From: Trichoplax sp. H2
Taxonomy: Eukaryota; Placozoa; Uniplacotomia; Trichoplacea
NCBI GenBank assembly: GCA_003344405.1
Contig: NOWV01000143.1
Location: 124,001-188,000 of the forward strand
Reading direction: 5' to 3'
DNA length: 64,000 nt
Shown one piece after another: positions 36,265 to 49,503 of this stretch. Each line of letters starts with the position of its first letter. The first letter of the stretch is position 1. Under the pieces are notes generated by a model that did no database searches, had not been told where the DNA came from, and saw only the letters and a program-made list of their open reading frames with translations. Both the position numbers and the translations under genes were made by a program.

Positions 36265-37393
36265 GTTGCATCTATTATTAGTTTGATTAATTATAGGTTG
36301 ATAAGTCAGATCAGAAATATTCCAATTATAAGTAAAAGCTGTATCGATTTTAACAAATATATAGTAGAAACTCCTCAGTTTAGCTTATAAATTTAGTGCT
36401 AAAAATATAAGGTTAGACAGTACAGCAATAAGATAAAAAATGATCAAAATATTACAACTAGTTTAGAATGGGTATTAAAAATTCATTATATTTTGTCTTA
36501 GTATCATTTATCTTTTACCTGTTGGCACCAGTATCATCCCAAAGCCAATATTTTCGAATGATTCGTTTTGGTGTAGACTACATTATGGCCCTATTATGGC
36601 GACTTCATTTGCTACTGCCATGCTATTGGCTGTAATTGCAATTTTATGTTACTTGATTATGGTAAAGAATCGTAATGTTCTTCATTTATTAAATTCTAAA
36701 CGCCTTTTCGTAATTATTTCTGCCATATGGTTTATTGCAATCTTAAGTTCAGCTCCTGCTGTTATTGGCTTCTGGGGTAAACTAGTTTACGATCCTTATT
36801 ATGGCATATGTATACCCGATTTTTACTTTACAAACAACCTTAATCATCTAACATACTACATCTTGATTACAATTATTTTCTTTTGCTGTATCAATTGTAC
36901 TAGCGGCTACTGCTATTATTCTATCTATAAACACATTCTTTCAAAAAAGCGGAGAGCTATCAAACCTTTAAAAGCAAAGAAACAACAAAAGCATGCTGGC
37001 TCACGATTGGGTAATCGCTGCAGTTATAATCCTCAAACAGTGCAAACCTTGTGGAATAAAAAGCAAGAAAGAGTTAATTTGGTGTTGCTTATGATATTCT
37101 TAGGTTATTTGATTAGTTACAGTCCTGCAGCAATTGCTACTTTTTTGGAGATAACCAATACTATTAATTTGAATATATTGCAATATAGTATCTTGCTGAT
37201 TTTGATGTATTCAAACAGCGTTTTAGATCCTTACATAATACTATTAAGTAGCCAACGATATCGTAACTTCTTAAGGAGCAGGATGTACCAGTGCGTTCTA
37301 GACATGTCTCAATATAGCAATCCTAAACTAAGTCGAACTAAAATTGTTAGACTAGCACCTATTCCGTCAAAAGTGTCTCATGACATTTTCTGA

Positions 37394-40300
37394 TTCTACG
37401 ATATACCTACTGATATAGAGGCAAGAACAATATCAAGATACCCACTTTACAGGATTTGGCGACTATATAAGAAAAGACAAAGATTAAAGTAATCATATAT
37501 TAAATTATGGCTATCAATTATCTTATTAGTGGATTGATTCGTACTGGAAAAATGGTGTATTTGTCTTAATTCATATCTGAAATTATAATGATATAGAGGT
37601 AATAGTTTGACAGTAAATTAATTATTTTCCATTCGAGCAGCAACTTTAAAACTGATAATTTATACTTATTTTATACCTACGGTACATAAATACAATAACT
37701 ACGTAGAATATTAGGGTAGTCATCTTTAATCAAATAAAGTAAGATTTTATTTAATTTATGATTTAATTTTATTAACATAATTTAATTCCAGAAGATTTGT
37801 TACGCCAGTTTGCCGGTGAATGACATGATATGCATATCACGAATAAATATAAATATATTGGTTATTCATTTAATTTGATATGAGTAAAAACGTGCTGACT
37901 TATAAGTTATAAGCCAAACTCTCGATTACAGGAAGGAAGTGCTACCGACACTTTCTGGATTGGTATATTGCCAAGCTCTTTCGTAATTTTTTAATCAATG
38001 GATTTAGCAGTGAGTTATTCGCTTAAAGTGACAAACTGAACATCAAATTGTATTAGTCTGCTAAAATTTCAGAAAATGTCTAGGCTAATTTGTCACTGCT
38101 TAGCAGAAAGGTTAGTTAGAATAGCTACGGTAATTTTAACTTTTGATTTAAGTTAGTCTACTTAAAAATTAAGTCCCTACGCATACACATTTTATAGAAT
38201 TAGTTGAATAAGAACTGATTTTATAATATTCGATATTAGTGGCAAGGTCCTTTCTCAGGCTACATTACGTGAGTCTTGTAATATATCAGCTAGCTTGAGT
38301 AGTTCAATGTAGTTGAAAAATTACTATCTCATAATGCAATATTACTCAGATACTGTGGTGGTATTCAGTTTATACTAAATCTGACTGAATTAGAAGAATT
38401 TTCGTTAAGGTTTCTCAAGCTTATATGGTATTAATTGTTTGTATAGTACGGTAGCAATATCTTGCAACGGTTTGCTACCTATTGATTTGCTTTAAAAGTA
38501 TGATTTGATTAATCGTAATTCTGTGGACAGTTGCCAATTTTTACAGTTTATGATCTAGTAATAATAAGCTAGGTCCTTTATTTACTTAAAAACATATTAC
38601 CGTTAAATAGTGAATTGCAGTAGAGATTTTGCGCTTTAATTATACTTTGCAACTCTTTAACTGTAATCTCAGTTCTACTGTGTAAAATAAACTAATAAAG
38701 CTACCAGTTTAGTAGCGTAGTATATACGTTGATTATAATGTTATCTGTAGAAGAAAATAAAGAGTAGTACCGATTGTATCTGTACAGAAACCAATACATG
38801 AAGAATAATTCTACTTAATATTAAGCTGCGAGGTAGTTTTACCGTAACAACGAAGGTATAGTATCCTCATTTAATATAGTATCCTCATTTTACACTATCT
38901 TTTTATGCGACAACCTCGGCCGTGCTAAGCTAATATTCTTAGCTTAGCACAAAGATACTTGATGTCGTTTCATTCCTTTGATAATTTTTCATTTTGTAAG
39001 CTCCCTTTTTGACTGTTAAAGAATCATTGCCCTCAAACTGTTTACTCGCTAGATTAAAGACTTATAATACAGTGTTATGTACATTATTGGATAATTAATA
39101 TCTGTAGAGAAGAATAAAAACTGTAATCTCAGTCAATGGCACAAAAAACATCAACAGTTTAGAGATAAACGCTATAATATTGTATACATTAAATATTAAA
39201 ATGACGTGATGAATACAAAGCTCATTTGTTCTTTTAAGGTTTCTAGGAATTTCGAATAATTAACAATTATAATTAAAATTTTATAATGCTAGCATGAGTG
39301 TAAGATTTTTAAAATAGTTGTTATAAATAATGATATCAATTAGTCAATCAAACTATAAAATGCATTACTTGATATGTTACAAATTACTTATTATCTATCC
39401 TCTTGTAGAAGGATGTTTAATGTGACTTAAGTTTTAAAGAACGTAGTCTTTATTAAGAGGATATTATTTCATGTTTTCAATTAGTATAATCCTGACTTTG
39501 TATATTTTTGAAAATGTCGACTAACCACTATTATCTTATAGAAATCCACAATATTTTATTAAATTGTTTGCTTTCGTAAATTCTAATTATTATTATATTT
39601 TTAGCTCAAGATACGTACCGTCCATAAAACTAATAATAATAGAAAAGAAAATTTTAGAATCTTACTACAATACTACTTTGCCCCTGTGTTATTTAGGGGG
39701 AACACCTCTTCATTTTAATCTAAGGCCAGAAACGCACAAAAGCGCTAAAAGTAGTACCAGAAAATACTAAATACTTATAATTGCACGAAAAAATATTTTT
39801 TGAACTACTGCAGAATATGCTACTTCAATTCCTTCTCTACTTCTGTTTTTTCGAACCGCCTGACTAGTCAGCAACGCTGTCTTTTACTTGTTACGTACCG
39901 AAGTTGGTAGCACCTTAACTTTAAGATGACAGCTTTATTTTTATACTAAATTAATCGTGATTGGATTATTAAAAAAATAATGTAAGTACTGACAGATTTT
40001 ATTTTATCATTCTCTTTGAAATTAACCGCTAATCTTCTCATGCATCAATTTTCAGCTGTATTTAAAACTTAAACGGGCGTATAATTTGCTAAATATATCG
40101 GTCGATTATACTTTGTACTTGAAGTCCATCGAATAAACATCGAAAGTTTATGTCAATCATCTGCTACAATGAATTAATAGTAGACATGAGGAAAATTATT
40201 AAAGAAGAGATGTTATTGATAGCTCAAAACGCTTTATAGAATGGTCACATTATACAATGCAATCTAAAGTAGGATACGCACTGTAGAAATATATTGTATG

Positions 40301-42593
40301 ATCAAAACTATAGATAGTAAATAGTTTTATGCACGTATATCCTTGTCAACTGCTGCAGGAAGTAATACATTAACAAATCAGAAGAAATAAGACAGCATTG
40401 GTTATCAATATAGTTTACGTCGTTTAATCTAACTGAAATAGGGGATTTTACTAATACTTTCCGTACTGAACTCCTATGCACGGGGCCATATTATTAGAAT
40501 CGTTCAAGTATTGATTGCTACGAAAGGTATAGATTAGTCGGATTGCATTTGTATAGAAGTAGCTATAGACAATCACTATAGTGCCATAGTAGGTGCAGCA
40601 TTGGAGCTGATACCTATGTGTGAATGTGTCAAATTAGTATCCCCCTGTAATCTTTAAAGCAATGTTACTGACAAGGTACATTTAGTTTAAAATATAAAAA
40701 CAGTTTCATCTAGAATGATTAAACCCAACAATAAATGCAAAAAATTACGATTTATTATTGCAAATCAGTTTATTTACTCTTGTAGGTGAATAAAAGATTT
40801 CAATTTTAATGTTTGCGGAGAGGTATACAGCGGTAATTAAACAATGAAATAAATTGAATGTGTTAGTTGAATGGAGTAAAATGTTATCGTAGTTTAGTCA
40901 TGAAATTCAAGCTAACGGACTACCGTACTCTATTATACTCGTCCGTATATTAATTAATACGCGATTTTATTGTTACGTTAATTAATGGCTAGCACTTGAA
41001 TTTATTTGTAATCAATGCCAATAATGGTAGTTGATTATTGAGCGTTTATCTATAGGCAAAATACCGTCATTGACGTCAATATTCAATAAGACGAAAGTTA
41101 TAGAATTGAAATTCTCGTCCAAGTACTTTTCAGTTGATGTTAGATCATACATAATGGGAGTATCGTCTCATTAAACTACAGTGACCGCATCAATCAAGTT
41201 TTTCAATGCTATTAAGCAGAATTTTAAAACCGTTTTATTAAAAATACTTTAATTAATTTTTAGCCCTGAAATGTAATCTATTATAAATTATTAACGTAGT
41301 TAAAAAAGGAAATGACGATAATTACTGAATTGATACTAGCACTTAAATTGCAGATATTATTTTAGAATTAAATATGGTAAAAGGGGAAAATTCTTGGTAT
41401 CGGTGACTGGAGCATCAAAGTTGATTACCAATATTTCTACTGATTAGATATATTAATCCTGAATTCTTTGTCAAGAATGCTTTCGACAGCTTATTTTACA
41501 TAAAATTACGAGAACCATTGTGCTCTTTAATGCGTTACTGCTGTAGTCAGCTATCAGAACTGAACTATTACTTTGTTAACCGGAAAATTAATAAATGATA
41601 GTTCATTAAAATGGCCTTTAAGGTTGGAATTGAATTATATTGCTAAGTATTTCAAACAGAAACTTTGAAAATTAATTTCTATCATAGCTCTATCACATTT
41701 ATCTGATCCTTAAGTGGTGCTAATCAAAGTTAATGCCATTATATAATTCCTATTACAACATTCTCTATAAGTAAAATATTTCAAAATGATTATTGGAATT
41801 ATTTTTAAAGCTGTGAGAAACAAAGGCAAAAGATTAGATGATGATTAAGGGAAAGCTTGCATAATACTTATAATAGCGTCTTTATTTTCTTTTTCCCCTT
41901 CTATTCCGGCTTGATTAACCAGTTTTATTAATTTACTCAATCTTATTATTTAAAATATGCAGGGGCTTAAACAATAAGTGGCACACTCTATAATACTAGA
42001 TCATAACTAGAATATAGTGTATTTATTACGATATTTTTGATTTGAACAAATTAGTTGCAGCAGATAAGGTTCAATAATTATTGTGAAGAGAATGTTTTAT
42101 ATTTCATGTTCACATCAAGAAATACACCAACTCACAATAAGTAAGAAAGGCTTCACTTGCTTCAAAAATGACCAACTATCATTACTAAGCGTAAAATTTC
42201 GGTATATCATTTGTATAAGGACTAAATTTAAGAAAAATACCTTAATTTAGAATTAAATTTCGATTCTTTATTAATTTCAGTGGATTTTGTTATTATGACG
42301 TATTGACAAGATAATTCAATGATTTAATATCAACATTACAAGGCAGGGAATTTAAAGTTGTCAAATTTCTTCTCCTTTTATATTGTGACCATCACAATTT
42401 GTGATCAGATTCTAGTTATAAATATTGGTTCTATTAGGTTTTCTTTATTGTTTTTGAATCGAAAGCATTAGAGTTACACGTATGCGTGAAAGGAATCGGT
42501 TATAGTCTGATTGTCACAGATCCCCACGATATTGAAATAAAACTACCATTTAGAATTTGATTTATCTGGCTAACCACAAATGTTTTCATAGGA
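37394..42593. other. Intergenic between receptors C and D
   Basis: 5.2 kb of AT-rich DNA. The only structured element noted is the hairpin at 38922-38950. The 68-codon frame at 39564-39770 is unassigned and probably chance. Confidence 0.45.
38922..38950. other. Perfect 12-bp hairpin, 5-base loop
   Basis: Arms GTGCTAAGCTAA (38922-38933) and TTAGCTTAGCAC (38939-38950), loop TATTC. A tandem ATAGTATCCTCATTT duplication lies about 50 bp upstream. Function unknown. Confidence 0.7.
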
Positions 42594-43977
42594 ATGTCGT
42601 CTCTATCCGATAAAGCAACTAATCTCACAGAAGTTACTGCGACGTTGTCTCCCGTTTTAGCGAATATTTTCTTAATTATATGGGCTCTCTCCTTAATAGC
42701 GTCTTTTATTGGTAGTTTATTAATATTTCAAGTTATCGTGACCAAATATTTTCCTATGATGCCAGCAACAGAAAAAATGATTATTAATTTGTTAGTTGCG
42801 GATTTTTTGTTCGTTTTCTCCTGGTAAGTTATAATTTTATTAATATTACTATATAGAAACATCGATACGAAATTTCAGAAGCAAGTATTTATTGTATAAT
42901 TTCACTATTGTGAATATGAATATAAAATGAAGCAGTTTAAATTTGTGTTAACGGCTAATATAATAGTATAGTGCTTGTGAATATTTATATGTTGTTGCAA
43001 TACTTCTAGTGATCGTCGAAATGTTTTGCTTTCCTTTTCATCCTATTATGATTTGAAAGGATTTTTTAACAAACATTTTTCTGATATCTTAAGAAATTAC
43101 TTCAGTAAAAATTTGAAATTTCACTTATAGTTTATTTTATACTATTACAAATTTTAAAATTTATCACCTCGTATATCTGACTTTATTTCTTTGATTGGAT
43201 AGTGTTGCTTACATGCTGCCCATGGCTATCGAAAATATTCCGAAGCCCGTTTTTAAGGCAAACACATTTTTGTGCCGATTTCATTATTCTCTAATCATGT
43301 TGTCATCATTTGCAAGTGCACTAATCCTGGCGATTATTGCTTACATGCGTTATATCAAGCTAGCAACTCTGAAATTTCAACGTTATTTTACCGTTCACAA
43401 TGTCAGAGTTATTTCCTTTTCCATTTGGTTCATAGCAACTTTAGCTACTCTGCCAGCTTTGTTCAATATTTGGGGTGGCCTTATTTATTATTCTAAATTT
43501 GATGGACTTTGTGCACCATGGTTCGATAGCCCAATGGATTTAAATCATCTTACTTATAATATTCTAATCATGGGCTTTTTTTTCGGTGTCGTAAATGTTT
43601 TAATTTTTTTCTGTTATTACCGCATCTACAAATGCATTCATTTTGCTTTCCGTCGTATCGAAGTTTCTAGAGTAAACAATTCTGATGGGAAGGTGCTAAA
43701 TTACCGAGAATTACCATCATTACGCAAGCGTCATAAGAAAGAGATCAAATTAAATATAATATTATTTATCATTTTTTTGGGCTATGTTCTATCTTATGGA
43801 CCAGCTGCGGTTATTATAACATTTCGAATGATAGGGTTGATTAAAGTAAACTCTGATATTATTGTAGTAATTACAACAATCATGTATTCTAATAGTATGT
43901 TAAATCCGTGGATTATTTTACTAACTAGCCAACACTATCGCCGATTTATTAAGGATAAATATTTTAAGAATCGATAG
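42594..43977 (+). CDS. Class A GPCR, tandem family member D (2 exons)
   Basis: Exons 42594-42823 and 43203-43977 (TAG), phase-2 intron of 379 bp (shortest of the family), about 334 aa. Seen: sequon NLT in the N-terminus; TM1 around IIWALSLIASFIGS; TM2 NLLVADF; exon 2 opens with VAYMLPMAIENIPKP. It then has the TM3 Cys in FLCRFHY, AYMRYIK in the DRY place, TM4 with Trp, and loop 2 NIWGGLIYYSKFDGLC (one residue longer than paralogues). TM5 ends FCYYRIY, loop 3 is rich in Arg and Lys, TM6 has LSYGPAA, TM7 NSMLNPWII. The C-terminal tail is short and basic. No lesion was found. The ligand is unknown. Confidence 0.88.
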
Positions 43978-46900
43978 ACCCTGAAGCAATTCAAATCTAG
44001 TAGTTGAAAAAACGATACGATAAATATGCTTTTAGACTGACAGGAATAATTTAAGCAATTTGTTAATTCCATTTTTCTACGTTACGTCTAGATTCAATAA
44101 GCTGCAAACTGGTTGTGGTGGATAACACATAATGTATTACTGTAAAGGATTGCAATATTTAAATATAGCTTTTTATTAATATTTCATGGTTAATCAATGT
44201 TAATAGCATTACTTACCATGAAATGCTTAAAAATCTGTGACATTAATGCTTCTGAGAAATTATAAGTAGTAATATTTTGATTGAGATTTTCATTTTATCG
44301 AAGAAGTTATCATTTACGCTAAAATTGATATTCATTTTGATGTAAACTGTCATTTATTATGTTAGAGGATGTTAAAAGTTTTACACAGAGAGTTTTTAAA
44401 TTTTATGTTGGTAATTAAAATCTACTGCCAACGTTGAAAATTAAACTAATCGCAAAATAATTATTCTGGTATTTAAGATTCAATTGCAGCTTATTAAACT
44501 ATTTGTCATTGTCTTTTCTCTTCTGGTGTGAGGGTTATTTTTGAACTATGATGCGAATTGTTATATTTGTTGAGATTATTGCTTGGATTGCGGTATTGCA
44601 AGATATTATTTTCTTTTGGCGCAGCAACAACTCCGTAGCAAATAAAAGTTGCTAACAGACTATTAAAATTAGCCTACTATCAGGCATGTCCGCGACGGTT
44701 GTCTCTAGTGGGACTTTAAAAATATTAACTAGATAGTGATGTTCCTTTATCAAGAGGTTACAATAGCTAATACTATCTGAATGCTTACCCAGATCAAAGA
44801 TCGAACTCAAGTTGGTTATTTATAGCAACCGTGCGGCCCTAAAATTCACTTTAGATAAATCTTATAATGCTAATTGGAAACAGTTTAAGTTGTTTATTTG
44901 ATAGCAAGATTGCCTACGTACCTTACAGAATATTTGCGGTACATATTACAACCTTTTTACGGCAATGATGGTTCTTGTGTTAATATTTTAAAGGCGCTTA
45001 TTTGCAATTGTATGGTAGTGTAGACGTCAATTGCCTGCCGCTTAAACAACGTAAATAGATATATTTATCATGCAATTATAGACATTATTACCCAGTTAAT
45101 TCGATATAGGGCCTTTCAATTCCTGAACGATATACACCAAATATGATGAAGCTGTTAATTTGTACGTCGTGAGCACATAATCGGCTTTATAATTAAATGC
45201 ATAAGTGATTAAGGGATCTAAAGCAGTTTTAATTAGATTCTTGAGAATATGCTAAGTATTCGAGCGATTCTTAGCTTCTGGGTCATTGTAACGAAAATAA
45301 CAAGATTTATTACAAGAATAGATATATACGGTATGCCTCGCGGGATAAATAGTATCTAAAGTGTTTTTTATTCCTACTAGCATACGGTAGGCTGTTACTG
45401 TAATTTGTAGGCGGCTATCATTGCGATTTGTTAGGGTTATCAAGCTAAATAAAATATATCATTATTAGTACGTTATACTTGCATTAGATGAGTATTCGAT
45501 AAAACTTCAAAATAGCTTTTATTTTGTTGCATTGATGGCGTCTTTAGTTTGACTACTTTAGCCATTGATAATAATAATGTTGACCATTTTACTTTGGGTA
45601 AGGCCTTTATTTATCAGGCGTAACTGGACTATGGCAATTATAAGATTTAGTGATGCTGATTGATAACGATTGCAATTGTTACGGTGCATCAATATCCCAG
45701 TACACTACATCAATTAGAATAATAGGATATACTTGCCATGTTAGTCAATATTATAGCGCTATTGATTAAGAATTATTTATCACGTAAACAAGTTGAAATT
45801 AACTTCCTCCTTTTGTATCATTGTCTAAAATTTTACTGAAGATGGTAGCCACATAAAAAAAATTCAAGGCTTTACTTATCAGTTAATTATTATGATGTTC
45901 TTAAGATAAATTTTATACAACTGTAGTGCCAAGAAATTTTGGACATGCCATCATCACTGATTTACTCGTGCTTGATGATGTTATTTTCTGAAAGTAATAG
46001 AATATTTAGTATATTAACTTGTCTTAATTTCAGTAGTAAAGTTATACACTACTACAGTTCTATTTCATTTCTTGAATCCCAGGTACTCACTCATAGCATG
46101 GGATTAATTTTAAGGTTTAATTGACATTGTAATGATATGGATAGTAAAATGGATTCGTATACCTATTTTTAATTTTATGACTTTACTTTTGAATAGATTT
46201 TAGCTGCTGTTTGACTCATTATTGGTATGATGTTTGCTATTTGCTATAACTGTCTCTGTTCTTATTTCATAAAACTTTCAGAGATGGTCATAAAATTAAA
46301 AATCAACCTACTAATTCTTACTTTTCTTAAGAATTATGTTTAAAGTTTTCAAATCAAGATATTAAATAGCAATTAAGCTGATTGTATTTAAAATTTTCAA
46401 ATAAAGATATAAAAATAACAACTAAGCTGGTTGTATTTAATAATCTTGATTAGGATAAAAATATCACTTGATGGTGAAGAAATTGATTCATGAAAAAATA
46501 TCTTGAAAGAGTTACTTGAACAGATTGTTACCATCATGGAATACAATGCAAGAATATTACTTACTGTGGCAGTAGATTTTATTGATAGTCGAATAATAAT
46601 GTTGATACCTTTATAAACAGTAAAGGGAACTCTACTGTTCTACATAATATGAATACATAGGAGTCAACTTTAGATGTTGCTGCAATCTTTCCGCTTTTTG
46701 CTGCACGAATAAAGCCAATCCATGGACTATTATAATACAGTCTTTATTTGAACTTTCTAGTATAATTGATTATTCAATTCTAGCAGTGCTAATCTTTAAG
46801 AATAGCATAAATATAGCCCTATTCATTTTGGTAAATAAATGTTGTCTACAACCTATAAAGGGTCTAAATCAATGCATTTGAAAGATTCTATAGAAGATAT

Positions 46901-47305
46901 TTATGGGATATTCTTTTATCAGCTTAGATTCAAACCATAACTGATATTTTTTAATCGTCTATATGATGAACCGAATTAGACATTAAAGATAATCGAAGCG
47001 CTGCAGGACTTAAAGGCATTAATTAAACTAAAACTGTGTTGGTTATTAAGTACTCTGGAGAATAATTTAATATACAGAATTATTGTTTCAGTATAGCGTT
47101 ATTTTTTTAATACCACAGAAACCTCTTGTCTAAGTCTACTTGTAAATATCCCATGAGGTATTTCTTGGTATTTTTTCAAGCTATTTTATAGAATATATCA
47201 ATATACCTGATGAAAACCATTACTTACTACGACATGTATAGATGAACAGCTTGGGGAGTAGTAAGAGCATAAGAGGATAAGAGTGTTAAATTATATGCTA
47301 TCAAT
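43978..47305. other. Intergenic between receptors D and E
   Basis: AT-rich. The frames at 45443-45252 (-) and 45939-46124 (+) are short and unassigned. Nothing else recognised. Confidence 0.45.
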
Positions 47306-49503
47306 ATGATAAATAGTACATTTCCTTGCCCCATCCATACCGAATGGAACATAACTGTATTTTCTTACAGTGTTAGAATTATTTTTCCTATCATATGGGC
47401 TATTTCGCTGTTACTCTCATCCATTGGTAGTGGACTGATTCTTAATATTATTTTTGGACGTTTTAAAAGGTTACCTCCAACAGAAGTATTGCTCATTAAT
47501 TTGGCTTTGGTAGATTTTTTTTTCGTTCTTTCAAGGTATGTAAACTTCGACTTCAAACTTCTCGATTGTCATATATGTTAAGCTATTAAACGTTCTTTTT
47601 TCCTACCGAATTATAAGCATGTATTACTTCCACAGCTTAATTTATTACTGGCAAAAGCATTGATATAAGATTTGATTATTGAAATAAATAAGTTAATCTA
47701 GTGCATTTGTTGTCACCACAGTAATAGCACTCAACATACATTAGCTATTCAGTAACATGTTAGCATACTTGAAGTTATCGCAATCTGCAGTAAAATTAAA
47801 GTATATTTCCTACAGGATTCGATTTTAACATTGACTGTGAAATATTGCTATAATTTTGTAACATACTTTTATTCAACAAATAACCGGTTTTCTTAGTTAT
47901 TAGCTACATTTAGACGAGGTAAAAACTAGATTTTGAACTTCACGTTACAGATCGATTTCAAAGCTCAGCAATATTTATTTTGAATTTATTAATTTCTTGC
48001 CCAAATGAATCCACGTTAAAATTTTTAGCATTAATACATAGTGGTACTATTAAATAAATTATTAGTTATAGCGTTTCATCTTGAAAGAGTACCTTGCATT
48101 TCTAATATAAATTTGATCAAGTTGCGGCATTGACTTGTTCTGAAATGTTGCCGTTTCAAAGAAAGTTAAATGCTAAATGTTACAAAAATCAGTTAGACGT
48201 ACTTTTGCTATTAGTTTCTAGCTGTTATTAATCTATGTCTAGCAATTGTGATCCAGTTCTAACTAACTATTTATCGTATGAAATTAATAATTAACTAATT
48301 AACTTAATATGAAAATGCTCAATCTAATAGATTTATTCTTAGTAGTAATCGTGAAGTCGACTAAACAATTTTTGTGCCTAATTTTAATTTTCTTTATTTT
48401 ACAAACAAATATGCATAAAAAAATGCTAGTATGTAGTAGTTTTGTCGTGAATGAATTAAAATTGATTAGGGAAAATGTAGGTTTTGTTAAAAATTGCTCA
48501 TACGAGCAAATTAGGAAGAGATAGAAATATTGATTTTTTAAATTTTGTATTGCTAATTAAATACGAATATGCTGTGATATGATTTGATTTTTAAACTGAT
48601 TTGTAGCCATGTACACATTAACTTTATTGCCTAGCAATAATTTTCTATTCTGTTATCTCATTGTTTAGTATCGTTTATATGATCCCGATGGTGGTATATG
48701 AAAGTCCAACATCGCAACCATTGTTTCCTGAAAATACTTGGCAGTGTCGGCTTTTTTACGCTCCAGTTATGATCACTTCCTACGGTAGCTGTTTGACGTT
48801 GGCGGCTTTAGCAATGATTCGTTATATTAAGATAGAGCATGATCATGTATTTCTTCGTTACATTAATCGCTCTAGCATGATTGCTGTTTCGATCGGTATA
48901 TGGACATTTTCCACATTGTGTAGCCTCTTTCCGATCTATGGTTTCTGGGGTAAACTAAAGTACAGCTCATTATCAGGCCTATGCTCACCTAATTTTGGTC
49001 CAATTTTAAGCCCTAGCCAAATTACGTACAACATCTTTATTGTTGGTTTATTCTACTGCGTTTTCAATTCTACTTGTGGTTGGTGTTATTTTAAGATATA
49101 TAAAATACTGTCCGCTGCAGGAATTAGAAAACAATATCATGATTTTTGTAAAAATCACTCTAAAGATAACAGTAGAATAAATCATCGCAGAAATTATGTC
49201 TGGCTAAGGCGAGAGAAAAATATCGCATTTACTTTATTTATCATCTTTATAGGTAATTTAGCTACTTATGGCCCTGCGGCAATAGTTATGTTCCTACAAA
49301 TGATAAATGAACTTCAATCTTCTGCTATTCTTTCTTGCATCTTATTAACTGTAATGTATACTAACAGTGTGATCAATCCGTACATATTAATAGGAAGCAG
49401 TAGCAATTACCGACGTTACTTAATTAAAAGATGGCGTCGATGTTTACTTTGGTGCTGTTGTGTGACTACCAATAGAGTTATTGCCGTAAAAGCAATGCAG
49501 TAA
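47306..49503 (+). CDS. Class A GPCR, tandem family member E (2 exons)
   Basis: Exons 47306-47535 and 48669-49503 (TAA), phase-2 intron of 1133 bp, about 354 aa. Exon 1 has the same length (230 bp) as in receptor D. Seen: N-terminal sequons NST and NIT; TM1 IIWAISLLLSSIGSG; TM2 NLALVDFF; SIVYMIPM at the exon 2 start. It then has the TM3 Cys in WQCRLFY, MIRYIKI in the DRY place, loop 2 YGFWGKLKY..GLC, TM5 ending WCYFKIYK, TM6 ATYGPAA, TM7 NSVINPYIL, and a tail with CLLWCCC that could be palmitoylated (inference). No lesion seen; probably functional. Confidence 0.88.

Larger units (their letters stand above)
34648..37393 (+). pseudogene. Class A GPCR, tandem family member C, exon 1 broken
   Basis: Exon 1 is 34648-34874, with a start codon and N-terminal sequons NIT and NAT. 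Exon 2 is 36502-37393 (TGA), family phase-2 intron. Exon 1 keeps gap-free alignment with receptors D and E but has in-frame stops TAG 34732-34734 (at the TM1 Trp), TAG 34780-34782 and TGA 34795-34797. Exon 2 is open for 296 codons: IYLLPV, TM3 Cys (FWCRLHYGP), ILCY where the others have (I/M/T)RY, loop 2 GFWGKLVYDPYYGIC, TM5 YCYYSIY, a basic loop 3, TM6 SYSP, TM7 NSVLDPYII. The TM3 Arg is lost (TGT instead of CGT). Translation from the internal ATG 36596 would lack TM1, TM2 and half of TM3. An undetected alternative first exon cannot be excluded, since exon 2 has stayed open. Confidence 0.75.

Noticed and set aside
47365-47556. 63-codon frame antisense to receptor E exon 1
   Set aside because: Shadow of the coding strand of a well-supported exon.
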